Below are positions 36,466 to 48,317 of a stretch of 64,000 nucleotides of DNA, piece by piece; position 1 is the first letter of the stretch; each line of letters opens with the position of its first letter. Where the stretch lies: positions 186,001 to 250,000 of the forward strand of contig MQVO02000021.1 in the NCBI GenBank assembly GCA_001986395.2, in the 5' to 3' direction. A program made the position numbers and the translations under genes. The notes below the pieces were generated by a model. The model did no database searches. It was given only the letters and a program-made list of their open reading frames with translations, and was not told the DNA's origin. The DNA comes from Irpex lacteus. Taxonomy: Eukaryota; Basidiomycota; Agaricomycetes; Polyporales; Irpicaceae.

Positions 36466-39416
36466 TCACAAACCGAAGTGATACAGCTTGCTCATGACGT
36501 CCCCGATACGAGCCTTCTTCTGTATCAATGTAGTGCGTTGGGCCGTCATAGCCTCGTCTTCAGACAGGAACGCCGAAGCCGTTTCGAACGCGTTTTCTTG
36601 TCCCAAACCAAGGCCATTCATCAGTCTCTCCTGTATCACTTGAGCGATGGACTGCAGGTAATCATGGTCGATGATCCGAGGGATGTTGTCGATAATCCGC
36701 TGGTGAGAAGATATTGTAAGGGCGTGATCCTGGGGACATTTCGATGTTGGGTACGTACTTTGTATGCGACGTGGAAATATGCTGCTGTCTCGGCCATGAC
36801 GATCAACTCTTCCTCATACGCGTCGGTTCCTGTCAAAAATCGAGCAACATTCTCCTTCTGGATATCTCCTCGTTGTGCCTCTTTGAGCGATTCCATGACT
36901 GCTGCAAGCCCTGGAGTATCATCCGGAGGCTGTTGGATCGCGAATTATAGGGGGAAAGGGCGATGGAAGGTGAGAGTAACAACACACCTGTCGAGCCGTC
37001 TTGTAGGTATCCAAATACTTCTGTCTGTACTCGGAGAAATAGTGGGTGTTGTTCGTGAAGGGAGGGTTTTCTAGCGCGAGCATCCACCGGATCCGGTCAT
37101 CGGTCTCCTTCCTACGGTCATTCAACAATTCCTCGACCGTGACATCAACACAGTCAAAAAGCGCGGCGAACTCTCCAAAGTGAGCTTTGACAAGTAACTT
37201 GATTTCTTCGCTAGATGCCGTGGTGACGTCTTCAAAGCAATGCTTGCAGTGAATGTTCCAGTCGGCGAAGAACCTTTGCATGAGAGAGACTTTGGCTTTG
37301 AACGGGACGTTGAACGGAAGCTCGCGCGTCAGAGATCTATAGGATCAGTTATGAAAAGGGCCGTAGTAGGAACAAAGCAAAGATGGCACACCGTTGAATG
37401 TGTACGTGTACGTCATCGAGATACATGACTTCGCTTTCGGATTGTTCCTCGACATCATCGACATCATCGCCAGCCTCGCTGCAATCATCGCCGATCTCCG
37501 GTTCTGCATTCCACCATGCATTGAAATTTCGTGTATCTTCAGTCCTTTTGAATGGCATGAACTGAGGGGCCGTCCCACGTATGTCGAGCTTAAGCTTGAG
37601 ATACGCTGGCCGGCACCTCTGCAGCAGGTGTTCAAAGGCCTCTTGACCCTCGATGAGCTTATTGACATCGTGGGAAAAGGCGGTCACCATCCGAAGCAGG
37701 TCGGCGGCGGGGTTCTCGGACGGCGGCAGTGGAAGCTCGTTGAGAAGCTTTTCAACTGCCGCATACGAATCTTTTGAATCCTTACGGAGCTGCGGAAGGC
37801 TGAGTGGTTTACCAACGTGTGTTAGTGCGATAGGAGTCAAGGAAGTAGCGGACGCACGCCTTATTGATGAGACTTCCAAGCAGCTTGGACAGTTCTTTCG
37901 TTAGATTCGCCGTGCCCATGCGTTGACGTAGGTGTGACTGAGACTTCCATGGCGAAGTTGTGTCAAAAAAGGAAATTTCCCGTTGCCTCGCGGTGTCGTA
38001 TGTTATCTTCTCTTCCAGCTCTTGCGGAGACGGCTGCTTTGTCATATAATACCCATCTGGAGGTTGGATAACTCAGCTCGGACCATCGATTGAAATATAA
38101 AAGGTGACCATACGGTTCAGTGTATGCTCTCTCCCGTCCAGCACACGGAGCCAACTCTCGGCTTCCCCTTGCTGAATGGTATCGGGCTTTGTGAGCACAC
38201 CTATACGAAGAGATGTTCAAATTCTCTCGTGACACGTCGCAAGAGCCCATCAGGTCCTACCGATAGTACGCTGACCATCTGGATCGGCTTCGCGGGCAAA
38301 TCTAGCGGCTCCCTGGTTGTCGATATCATCTGTAGCGTATGGGTGTCCGTCAGCATACAAGGGGACTGATCGTTGTCGAATGCTTACCTCGCATTGTGAT
38401 CGTGAGGAGAATCAGCGTATTCCCTTGAATGTGGTGGGTGACCATATCTTGAATCGCCTGGATGTTGTTCGAATCTTCACCCTCACCGACGTAAGATATG
38501 ATACCTAGAGAGTTCAACTCAATGCATTAGCAGGAGTGCAAGGGTCCTAGGGACATACCTGGCAGGTCGATAAAGGCAAGATCGATGACATCGGGGCCTG
38601 ACAGATCAAGACAGACGACGTTGTTTGAGAATTGTAGCTGCCTTTCAGAGCCAGGCGGACGCTCTCCTGGTGCGAGGGAACTGGTGTCGAAAGCAAGCAA
38701 GGAGTCAGCAGGGAGACTCGGATTAAGTATAGCAAGCTGAGCACGCCGCAGCATCTCCTCGAGCTCCGATTTGTCGTAGAGGACACTTCCAAACTTCTCC
38801 TCCCTCGTGGAGATCTTGTTCCCGTCCGCGTCAGTGTCCCTGCGGATGAGGATCTGGCATTGCCACGGTTCGCTCTCATCGTATGTCATGCGACACTCCA
38901 TAGGGCACCTATGGAACAGGTTAGATTTTAGACAGCATATTATGATAGATAGTTGTTTCTTACCTCGTGCAGGTGCCACTGGCGCGAGGGACTGTAATCT
39001 ATTGCAGAATTTAATCTCGGAAGCTCGTGAAAGGAAATTGACTGACCCCACTTATCGCTTCTACAAGGGAGCTCTGAAAGTCACTAGGGTTAGGGGCAGT
39101 GGCGGCCAATTGAAAGGGATGACTCACCTTTCCCGCACTTTGATTTCCTGTGAGCGCGTGATTAAATGTCAGGAGTTGCACCCTCACGGTTCCGCTGACT
39201 CACCTATGACAGCAATTCTCGGCAGGTTAAGCTCTGCATCTCCCCTGTAGAAGAGAAGAGTCAGTTTGCAGCCGATAGATAGCATCATAAGGCTTACCCA
39301 AGGGCACGGAGGTCCTTGATCAGCCGGATGAGACGGCGCGTGCGTGCGGCGTACTCAGAGGCCGAGATACCTCCAGATACGGGTTCGGACTTAGAGTCTT
39401 TAGTACCGTCAGGCAT
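36466..39416 (-). CDS. Dynamin-like GTPase (dynamin/Mx-type, without PH or proline-rich domain)
   Basis: This is a large membrane-remodelling GTPase. I joined 14 exons on the minus strand: 39416-39298, 39244-39204, 39147-39128, 39073-39043, 38991-38964, 38908-38559, 38504-38388, 38329-38261, 38200-38114, 38056-37858, 37799-37392, 37336-36988, 36929-36759 and 36699-36466. They total 2223 nt in one frame, 740 residues. G1 is GNQSAGKS (from about residue 54), G2 the Thr of GTCTRCP, G3 DLPG (about 194-197) and G4 TKPD (about 262-265). The stalk and a C-terminal GED-like helical region follow (ENVARFLTGTDAYEEELI onward). No membrane segment, PH domain or proline-rich tail is present, as in the Mx-like fungal members. 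The organelle it acts on cannot be told. Exons 2-5 are only 41, 20, 31 and 28 nt. Confidence 0.92.
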
Positions 39417-39476
39417 AAAAAGTGGGGCTACGGGGGATAGAGAAGTTTGGAGAGAAGGGAAGGACTGAACTGGGCC

Positions 39477-39483
39477 CTTTATA
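39477..39483 (-). promoter_or_regulatory. TATA box upstream of the dynamin-like gene
   Basis: TATAAAG on the minus strand, about 61-67 bp before the start codon at 39416. Confidence 0.5.
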
Positions 39484-41212
39484 CGCGTGGTAGGAAGCCA
39501 AGGTCTGTAAGATAGTGCATAATTTACTACTTGAGCATCTCCCGCTAAAGCCGCATCTTATCGTGGTGATGCTCCAGAGGATCTTAGACAAGGAATCTGA
39601 GCAGCATTCGTAGCGTTATCGCCGTGAGTTTGTGTTTGTATGGCCACCAGATCAAAGGCGTGGGGTCCCCCTTCCATGAATTGAATGAAGCTCTGGCTAT
39701 TAGCCACTCCTCGATCAAGCTTCCTAAAAGGCGTTAGAAGTCTACACAGCGTGCGAAGACAAAGAACATACCTGTGAATGTGCGGCTTAGAAGCGTATAA
39801 AGCGCGTAACTTCCATGCACGGCAGTCGATAATTAAGGGCGGAGAAGCACCGCGACCTTAAAAGCTACGGCGGCTATGCTAAACAGCGCTATTGCAGCGG
39901 CCCCGCGCGACTGCATAACTCGAGCTATCTGGAAGAACTATCCGCAATCCGGTAGCTGATATTACTAATGGAGCTGAAGAACAGCATTGTCTTGCCCCAA
40001 GGAGAGAAGAATAGATTTCTGTATGCTTAAAACGGCAGGAGTAAGTGCAAAAGATAATAAGCGTTAATAATTGCAATTATTCACCGTATAATAGTGGCAG
40101 TCCGAAAGCTCTGTTACACCGAGCTGTTTGATTCGCCCAGAGGAGATGTGTCTAAGGGCGGTCAACAAAGACATCGTGGTCTATTTATGCATGTTTGGCT
40201 AAATCTTTGTGGCGTCTCGTAACAACCCGCCCGTGCTCGTTCATTTCCTCGACAACAACACAACTGTTCTGGATCCGTGACATAGTGCTCATGTTTAACT
40301 TTCTCCGTACATGTCATACGCCTCGGAAACTTTGAAACACAGGCTACTATGGGGATCTCAGCAAGCGTAATCAGATACTACGCGGAACGGTGACGCGACA
40401 ATCCGACATCCCCGCGAGCATATTTTATATTCTGGCTCGAACGGTATGGCGTATACGAGGGTTATCCCACAAGAATTCAAGCCTTTTGCCGATCTGTCAG
40501 GCTTCGAGCCAAATTCCATGGGAGATACACAACTCGTGCAATGAGGGTCGGTCGTAGTAAAAAGCAAATTTGAGTTCGCACGAGGCAATAGTACGTGAAT
40601 TTACATCTCCGTCAACTCGCATGCACTGATAGAAGTTAATTTAAGCTCGCTAAACTTCTCACATGGGTATATCTACTTGAAATGATCACGAGGATCTCTC
40701 ACGCCTCCCCTCCTGCCTTCTACTGCAGGCATGAGACCGTAGCACCCTATGACGGTTGCCTCTGTCGATTAAAGACTTTGCGACATACCACCTCAAGAAT
40801 TTCAATCCGCCGCCCTTTCCTTTTCTGATCCTTAGACTCTATCCCCTTTCCCGCGACAATACCCACCATTCTGGATACTGCTATCATTGGCCATGCTCTC
40901 TCAGTGCGGCGTTGCTCGCTCTCACAAACTGCTTCGCAGGCTTCCGGTTACATCACTCCTTGCGGAAGCATTTCATATATGGTAAGTATGGTAAGTATGG
41001 TGGTCAACGTATAAAGTCAATGTGGTCAGGTACTCGTTTCATTGCGCCTTTCGTATGCTGGCATACGTCCAGCCGATATTCTTTCTCAGTGCCACACGTT
41101 TCACCTCAGTACTTCAACGCGAGCTCCTCAGCTATGTGGTACGTCCACAAGCTTCCCTTCGCTCTTCTACATCGTCTGACTATCATTCTTAATTCGTGCT
41201 GTGTGCAGCAAC
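39484..41212. other. Intergenic region, possible 5' exons of the next gene
   Basis: No recognised gene. A plus-strand stretch near 40893-40980 begins ATGCTCTCTCAG and is followed by a duplicated donor-like phrase (GGTAAGTATGGTAAGTATGG), so it could be a leader exon of the gene at 41213. I could not join it with confidence. Confidence 0.35.
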
Positions 41213-42827
41213 ATGTCAGACGACAGTCATCGTTGGTCACAAGTGATGCCACCACACACCGCGCTCGGCTTTGCCGCACTATGGGATCCTGAGGAAGGCA
41301 TGGTCACATTTTCGATAGGCGAACTCCTCGATTCCGACACATCTTCATCCGCCACCATCCGAGATATTCCCCGCGACGCATTCGACGGACAGTCAACTAT
41401 ATTCACTTTAGACGGCCTGACCATCCTTGGAACGGGTATGCGAACCCGAGTGCCCACTGTGACATTTGCATTTAATGCCACAGACGACGCGCAATCGACA
41501 CTTGACCCATTCTTGCGTTCTGTTGCGATGGGTCGCGACCGAGCGCAAGCGCAACAGGAACGCCATCCGAGTGCGCACTTGGACTGGTCTCAGGTTCGTT
41601 CCGTGGGGCGTACTATCTACACGCTCGCTCGGGCTCCTCTCGAGAGGGGCATTTTCAGCTCGAACAGGCCAAACGCGAGCAACAGGGCCAGCACGCCCGA
41701 TGACGAGGGCTTTTTCGAAGAAATGCCTAACACTGCTGGTACTGGGGATTTCAGCACCCCGCCAGTGCTCGTCAATCTCAACCTCGTGCGTATGATTCCT
41801 TTGATTCTAGGATGAAACCGGGCGAATGCTTATCTAAACATAGAAATCTCACTTCTCGATGACGACCACTTCGACCACCGGCTATGTCGATGTCGACACG
41901 CCCTCTACGTACTCGTACGCCACGTCACTACAAGAAATTTCGCCTTCCGAAGCCTGGTCAACTGTCCACGGACTCGACTACGAGTCATATTCTAATCGGC
42001 GCAAGCCGGCGGAGCGTGGAAGACGCCTCCAGAAACCTCGTAAATATCTACACGTGGTGAATCCAGCCGACCCTGCAGAGGTTCTGGCCCGTCCCATGTA
42101 TAACCACACCGTGCAACCTCCGCCTCGCGCTCTGCCTCATTTAACATTACCCCCTAAGGCAGCTGAAGATACCAGCCCAACCAGTCCACTCCGGCAATGC
42201 GTACGAAAATTCAAGTCACTACCAAAGATTTCTCGACCTTCCCCTCCGACCGTACGCACACATAAGACATCAATGTCGAGCGATATGCGACCATCCACCT
42301 CTGAACTACCCCCAGCGCTCCCTCCGTTGCCACAGCTTTCTTCAACAAATACTGCTATTCGAGGTGTCACACCGCCTTTCCCGCGTCGCTCAACCACACC
42401 GTTGTCTACATATATTCTTCCCTCCCCACCGCTCACACCTCCGCACAGACCGATCCTGCGATCGGCTCCTCCTTCCGCTTACAATCCTCTGCTTACTCCT
42501 CCACCAACACCGCCCAACCGTCCAACACTACGTTCCTCACCACCGTCAGCATATAGTTCGCCCACACCACCGCCTTTCGCGTATGCCGCACCATCTACTC
42601 CATCACCCACTCCGCCCAGTCCAACGTCGCGTGGTCGCCCACAACTGCGGCGACAGCGGTCAGGTCTAGCACACGCGGTAGCAGAAGGCGTCGCACGGCT
42701 GACAAGCAAGTGTCGTCCCGGCAAGTCCGCGAACTCAACAACGGAGTCTGTACGACCGAGCATGAACGCCGCAGACTCTGAGAGACCGCACTATGGATAC
42801 GGGTACGGGTATAGGTATGCGGTATAG
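41213..42827 (+). CDS. Hypothetical protein with proline-rich C-terminal half
   Basis: I do not recognise the family. Exons 41213-41785 and 41844-42827 join in phase to 518 residues. The N-terminal 190 residues are mixed-composition and possibly folded (for example the stretch TALGFAALWDPEEGMVTFSI). The second half is Pro/Ser/Thr-rich with repeated PPxTPP-type phrases (SPPLTPPHRPILRSAPPSAY, then a similar TPPPTPPNRPTLRSSPPSAY). It ends in a basic patch (RGRPQLRRQRSG) and a GYGYGYRY tail. No signal peptide or membrane helix is seen. The repeated phrase at residues about 385-425 looks like an internal duplication. An in-frame ATG at 41201 lies just upstream and extra 5' exons are possible. Function unknown. 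Confidence 0.7.
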
Positions 42828-45800
42828 ACCGCTCGCGACTTCTAACTTCGTCGGAGTAGAAGTGGAAGTGGAGCGAGAAAGAAGAGTAGCGTTATAGAAG
42901 GGGTAAGAGTGGGAAGAAGAAGAAGGTGGGAGATCAGGGAGAAGAGGAAGATGAAATGATGAAATGATGAAAGGCACGATGACAACCATTAGATGTGCAT
43001 GTGCTGGGCACGAGGTTATAGCTGTGGTTCGTGGTTTGCCACGGCCAGTTCACGAACGGTTCATATCGCATCGCTGGACTGCGGCGGTGCAGCTTACACA
43101 GAACATTCGAGCATACTCGGACTCTCCCGCTCTTTGACTTGTGGCATCCGTTTTCTTTTCTTAGTGTTTGTCCGGTGTCGCTGATGGGCAGTTTATACCC
43201 TGGAGACGGACCATTTACCCTCGTCACAGGACGCAGTGTACGATACATTATACCCGCTTCTGGCAGCCTTTAAACTCGTTTCGAGCTGTTGTACATAAAA
43301 TTTGCCTTGTACTACCCACTAGCTAGTAGTGTTACTTACTTGCAATATAACAATCAATCATGACAACTGAGTCGTTGCTATACTGGTTTATGAAGCGGGT
43401 TGCGCACCTCATTTTCCCAAGCGCTGATCCGCTGGCAATGGGCGGGGAACACTGCTCGTTGTGTCCTCGTCATCCTGTTCAACACGCTGCTCCCGACCAC
43501 CACCGACATGAAAACACGCTCTCGGCGCGCAACTTCCCCACACACCCGTTCCTGGTCGCGATAGCTAAAATGACTCAAACGGGTGAATTCGCAGCAAATT
43601 TACGGAGTTCGTAGCCACCTACTGTCACTGTGTATGCGCCCCAACTTAAAACCGACATGGCCTCAGAGGCATTCCCTACATGAGGTAAAAGGAACCTGAT
43701 TAGTTGACACTCATCCCACCGGGTTTATCAAACCTACATGCTCACCAACCGTACAGACGGCCAGTACTTTGGCTCCAAAACTTGCGAATCAAATCTGAAC
43801 TGCGTCTCCTCCGTGATAGCCAGGTACTAGTGTTTACTTTGCCCACATCTTCAAGCCGCTAATTTGTCCAATCCCGATCTTGGTATCCTTCTGGATTCTC
43901 GATGGCCTCTCTACTAGTAGGATGACGAATAACTGCCCCATCAGTTCCTCACTCGTATCAGTTGTCCTGGTCATGACGGCTAGCGTAACCGCTAGGAGTG
44001 CGTTGGGTTGGAGGACCCTTTGCCCCCCTCAAATTGAGTTCCTATGGTCCGTTTGACTGTCATTGCCGGAGCTGGCGCATCGCTCGAATCCAAGATGTGG
44101 CAGCCATGACTCGGATCTTCTTACAAGACCCTAACCACAGTCCAGCGATGCTTTCAAATTGCTCCTGTTAGTCATTGACTGAATGGAAACAGCTTCATGC
44201 GCGACCAATATGTCGTCTGGACACTGACACTGAAAAGTGTTGCGGCTTTGTCTTGGACTCTGATCAAATACTACGTGGTGCGGCATCATTGTGTGCGACC
44301 ATGGTATTACTTGACGCCTTTTGGGCTTATTGATCGCAAGTAATTCTCAGCCACCTCTCACAGTATGAAACTCGAACCTCGAACCACGAATGCCGTTCAT
44401 GGCAATGGCAAAGGTAGCTCCAATGAGAACTGGTTCCTTTGACATAGACGTACTTCTCAGTAAGTACGTGCATTGTATTTCAATTATCCCCGCTTTCAAG
44501 CTCTCTAACTTACTCCTCTTCATCCGAACCTTCTCCTAGCGTAGGGCGTGTGTACCAACAGCTCCCGTTGGCACCTACCATCGGCAGGCCATGAATGGCT
44601 CAATCAACTCATGTATGATAGCCCGTAGTGTCACCATGTTAGGTCATATACAGACAGGCCATGGCCCACATCCGAATTGGTTCACACAATGGCGGGCCTC
44701 GGGCTGCGAGTGGCGTGGGCGCTATGCTATGTCATTTATTCCGCGCTCCTTGCTCATCGACACAACGCGCATCCTTTCCCTTACCCGAACTTCCTCGCTT
44801 CCCGAAGACTGTTACACACCCTGGACCGGCCTCTATGTTGCAGTTCTCCCGTGTTGCGTCTCATATCGCCTCCACAAGGAGACGCATCCGGTGTGCTTTC
44901 ACTCGGCTTATCCCTGCTCGTGCCTTGCGGGTAGCGCGGCCACGCGCTACAAGAGAGCCTTTAAGCTCATGGATGATGGTTGATGATGTTCACGGTACCC
45001 CGCGCATGGTACGTAGCTTATCCATCTTCTCCCGTCATGCGACTGACTCCGCGTGAACCTCTGCATAGCGTCGAGCTTCTACCCCGTATCCAAGCATCAG
45101 AGGTAGAGTCCATAAGGAGCACGGACACTTTGTGGGCATGGATGAACACGAAGACATAGCTGGCGAGGAACGGCCCAATGCTGGGATCATTTGGAAGGAC
45201 TGAGTGACCGTTGATTGTGAGTATCGAGATAATTTGTCCAAGACGGTGATTGGCTCATCTAATTCTTCCCTATACAGATATCACTTTGCGAAAATGGTCC
45301 AGACCACTGAAGCTAAGGCTGATGTAGTCATGTATGTCTACTCCGGGCAGAGACATGTCAGATTCTAGACTAGCGGAGGACCCTGTGAATACCCGCACTT
45401 TCAATGTTTTCTCTTTTTGAAAATACTTCCGTACGATAATCATTACCTGATTTTCTTCTGTCACAAAGTATGGGACACGTAGCGTCTGGACAGCTCACTG
45501 TGCCTTACAAGTTCTTACAGGCGTTGCGGCATATCCAATTCCGCATGATGCTATCAGCCAAAATAGCTAAATATCGTTCCCTTCCATGCATTATTGAAGT
45601 ATGTACGTGGCACGATATTGGAACTCATTCACCTGGTGAGCCGTGCGACTTGTGCCTGCTAAGTTGAAATTACTCACCGCACGTTCAGAAACCTTTCCAC
45701 GTGGCCGCCATAAGGCTTTCGACATGCGGCAATAATCAACTCAAGAGTGCGAGTCGCCGGTGGTACACGGTATCGAACATTCGCCGTGGATGGCTATGGA

Positions 45801-47520
45801 TGGCCTCTGTTACGACACGACGCTTAAGCACCCCTTCGATTCGTTTTACGCGGCCAAACGTGACGGCTGGCATGACGGCTGGCATGACGAACACTTCCAA
45901 TTACAATACCTCGAGACTGTTCAATTTCCCTCGCGCAGAGTAGACTGACTGACCTTGACGGGTCTAGCCATTCTCGGTAAGTATGCGACCTCTTTCCGAC
46001 TCCTTAGTAAGTTACTAACTGTGCATTCAAGTTCGCCGAGAGACTCGTTGTCAGGTCAAAGCTAACCAAGACATCATAGATGATTGAACAATAGGTATTA
46101 GGGAGAGGAGATCTCCTGAAGACGTAGGACAGTTTAGCTGGAGTTGCAAGTCGTCAGCAACGGATAGGACCAAGGACACGATCATTCGGGCCTGATTCTT
46201 CATTAGCGTTTGTCGTGGCCAGGCGCACAGCTATCGAGTAGACTCTTCTCTGTCGCTGATGTGCAATACCCTGTCTACCGGGTTATGCCCTCACCGCCGT
46301 CCAATGACGAGTCGCTTATGCGATGAGTGATAAGCATTAGAGCATATTGGCAGTTTCGGAAACACTGTTGGTGCTCTGTCTTCTCCCGTCTCGGTGGTTA
46401 TTGATTGACATGTCCCAAGAAGAAGGTACAGATAATAGGCTTTTGATCAGCGTATGATGAGCTCGCAACGATATTCAATTTGTAAGTGCGATTGTTACAG
46501 CATGGTACTACTACTATGCAACACATCGACATGGTTTGGAGGGGCAGCGTGCGCAACCTGGGCTAGAACTTGATGGACAAGAGACCAGCTCGTAGACATA
46601 GCAATGCCTTTCTACAGACCAACTCTCCGTTGGGCAAAGAACGAAGCCTCTGTTGAGAAAAGTATGTCGCTGCTCTTGAGGTGCTCGCGGTGGACGTGTC
46701 AGACTCGGAATTGATGACGAAATACACACGTGGCCGCCACAAGGCCTTCGCCACGCAGCTACAAACAATGATTAGCGCCCGTGGCAAGGGCCCTGGCGCC
46801 ACTGCCAGCAGTCTCGTTTTGGACTTCGAAGTCAACCGTCGTGGCCGCCGTCACGGCCATGGTACACACTTGCGTAACGTAAGTATGGCTTCCATGTGGT
46901 AGGTGTTCACAATATTCTTTGACAGCAAATTACCACTGTTAATGTCAATTACCTCTAGTCGTATAAATAAGACTGCTAGTGGCGATCTCATGAACACTTA
47001 CGAAAGTGTACATACTAATAGGCGATGAATTGTAATTCGAATCACCAAGATAGACTGATTTATGGTTCGAATATGAGCATATGGTGAGTACTGATGAGTA
47101 CTGATGCATGATATGCCAGTCGAAAAAAGAATCCTTTCAAGCACTGCAAGCCAATGGCCGATGTTCACCGTTTCAGTGCTTTGTCTCTAGACCCGAGGAC
47201 CATTGCAGGTATGTGGTCGAGTCAGTTTATCCTGGCCATGCTCATTGTCACCTTTGTTGGCCATCTCTTTTCCTCAGAGGATATATAAGGAGTGACACTG
47301 AGGAAGCTGCAGTAGTTAACCTCCTTCGTCAAATTTCGTGCTCTGGCAGCTACCTCATATACCCTTGACCTTGTTCGTACACCTCATCCTCCTACTTTAA
47401 TTGCCCGATCGACATCCCGAGCGTTTTCATAAACCGTAATCCCACCATGGTGTGCAACCAGCTAGTACCTGCTGTTGAGACATAATGCTCACAACCTTTG
47501 CTCATTGAATAGGCTTTTAG
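42828..47520. other. Long gene-poor interval with relic-like coding scraps
   Basis: Nothing here gives a supported gene. Coding-like scraps occur at about 45070-45200 (plus strand, an acidic stretch containing KEHGHFVGMDEHEDIAGEE) and at 46681-46860 (containing YTRGRHKAFATQL and VNRRGRRHGHG). A 24-bp phrase is shared between 45698-45721 and 46727-46750. A short tandem TGACGGCTGGCA pair lies near 45861. The whole stretch may be decayed genes or transposon remains. Confidence 0.4.
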
Positions 47521-47914
47521 CATACCCCAGAGATGCCCTTCTCGTGCAGGATTTATCTCTGGACAAACATTTGCAGACGGTGACACTGATTCCATCGCAA
47601 GTATTTCGAGTTCAGACAGTAATTTGCTACCGACTATCCACGAGAAGACGTGCAACGAAATGGTCAGTATCGTCACTGTCGAGATAATACCATAACTGAT
47701 TGGCATCCAGTCACCTCCTCCTAAGCGCAATTCTGCAGAAGATTTCGATGACGTCTGGTTCCGCTGTCATCTGGCAGAAGTTATCGAGCTCGACATATTC
47801 AACAAGGGATGTCCTTACTTTCGTAGACCCGGCATTGGTCAGTGGCGTCAAACGGCTCTAGGAGATATTGCCTACTATGTGAACACCGATGACGACAAGG
47901 AGTGTCGGAAATGA
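47521..47914 (+). CDS. Small unrecognised gene, 3' exons (5' end unresolved)
   Basis: Two exons fit together: 47521-47662 and 47711-47914, around a 48-nt intron with a GTCAGT donor, a branch-like CATAACTGA and a CCAG acceptor. The first reads on as GFISGQTFADGDTDSIASIS and ends NEM; the second starts SPPPKRNSAEDFDDVWF and ends DDDKECRK before a stop. The combined piece is about 114 residues, acidic, with no membrane helix. I do not recognise the family. An upstream acceptor (CTTTTAG) implies at least one more 5' exon, which I could not place. It could also be the surviving tail of a broken gene. Confidence 0.45.
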
Positions 47915-48317
47915 ACGATTTTTCACGTTTCGGTCCGCAGCATTCAATTTTCAGTCTTCTTCTCACAGTGTTTCCGGGCTGGGGTAATGGTACCGCACGT
48001 CGGAGAGTGGGGTGGACTCCGCTATTAGGACCTTCTACACACATGTTCTATAATTATTCGATGAATCCTTTCTCTGTATTCTACACTGCCTCTACGCTTA
48101 GACTCGAATGCTTGCTGCGCTAATCTCGATTGACTCAGCATCGGAGACATTATGGCAATAAAATTAGGCGCTGATTCGGCGCGTATGCACATGTTTCGCA
48201 GCGGACAGAGGAACTCGCCTTCACCACGACCTTGACGCATCCCTTCATTTTACGCTCACGAACACGACATTCACGATAGCAGGAACAATCACATAAACCG
48301 CACGAAATTGAGCGGAG

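Noticed and set aside
36409..37074. 221-codon plus-strand open frame
   Set aside because: Antisense to the last exons of the dynamin-like gene and crossing its introns; no domain recognised.
4118..43930. Shared phrase GATGGCCTCTCTACT near 4118 and 43902
   Set aside because: A 15-base match in a 64-kb window with no extended similarity on either side is too weak to call a repeat.
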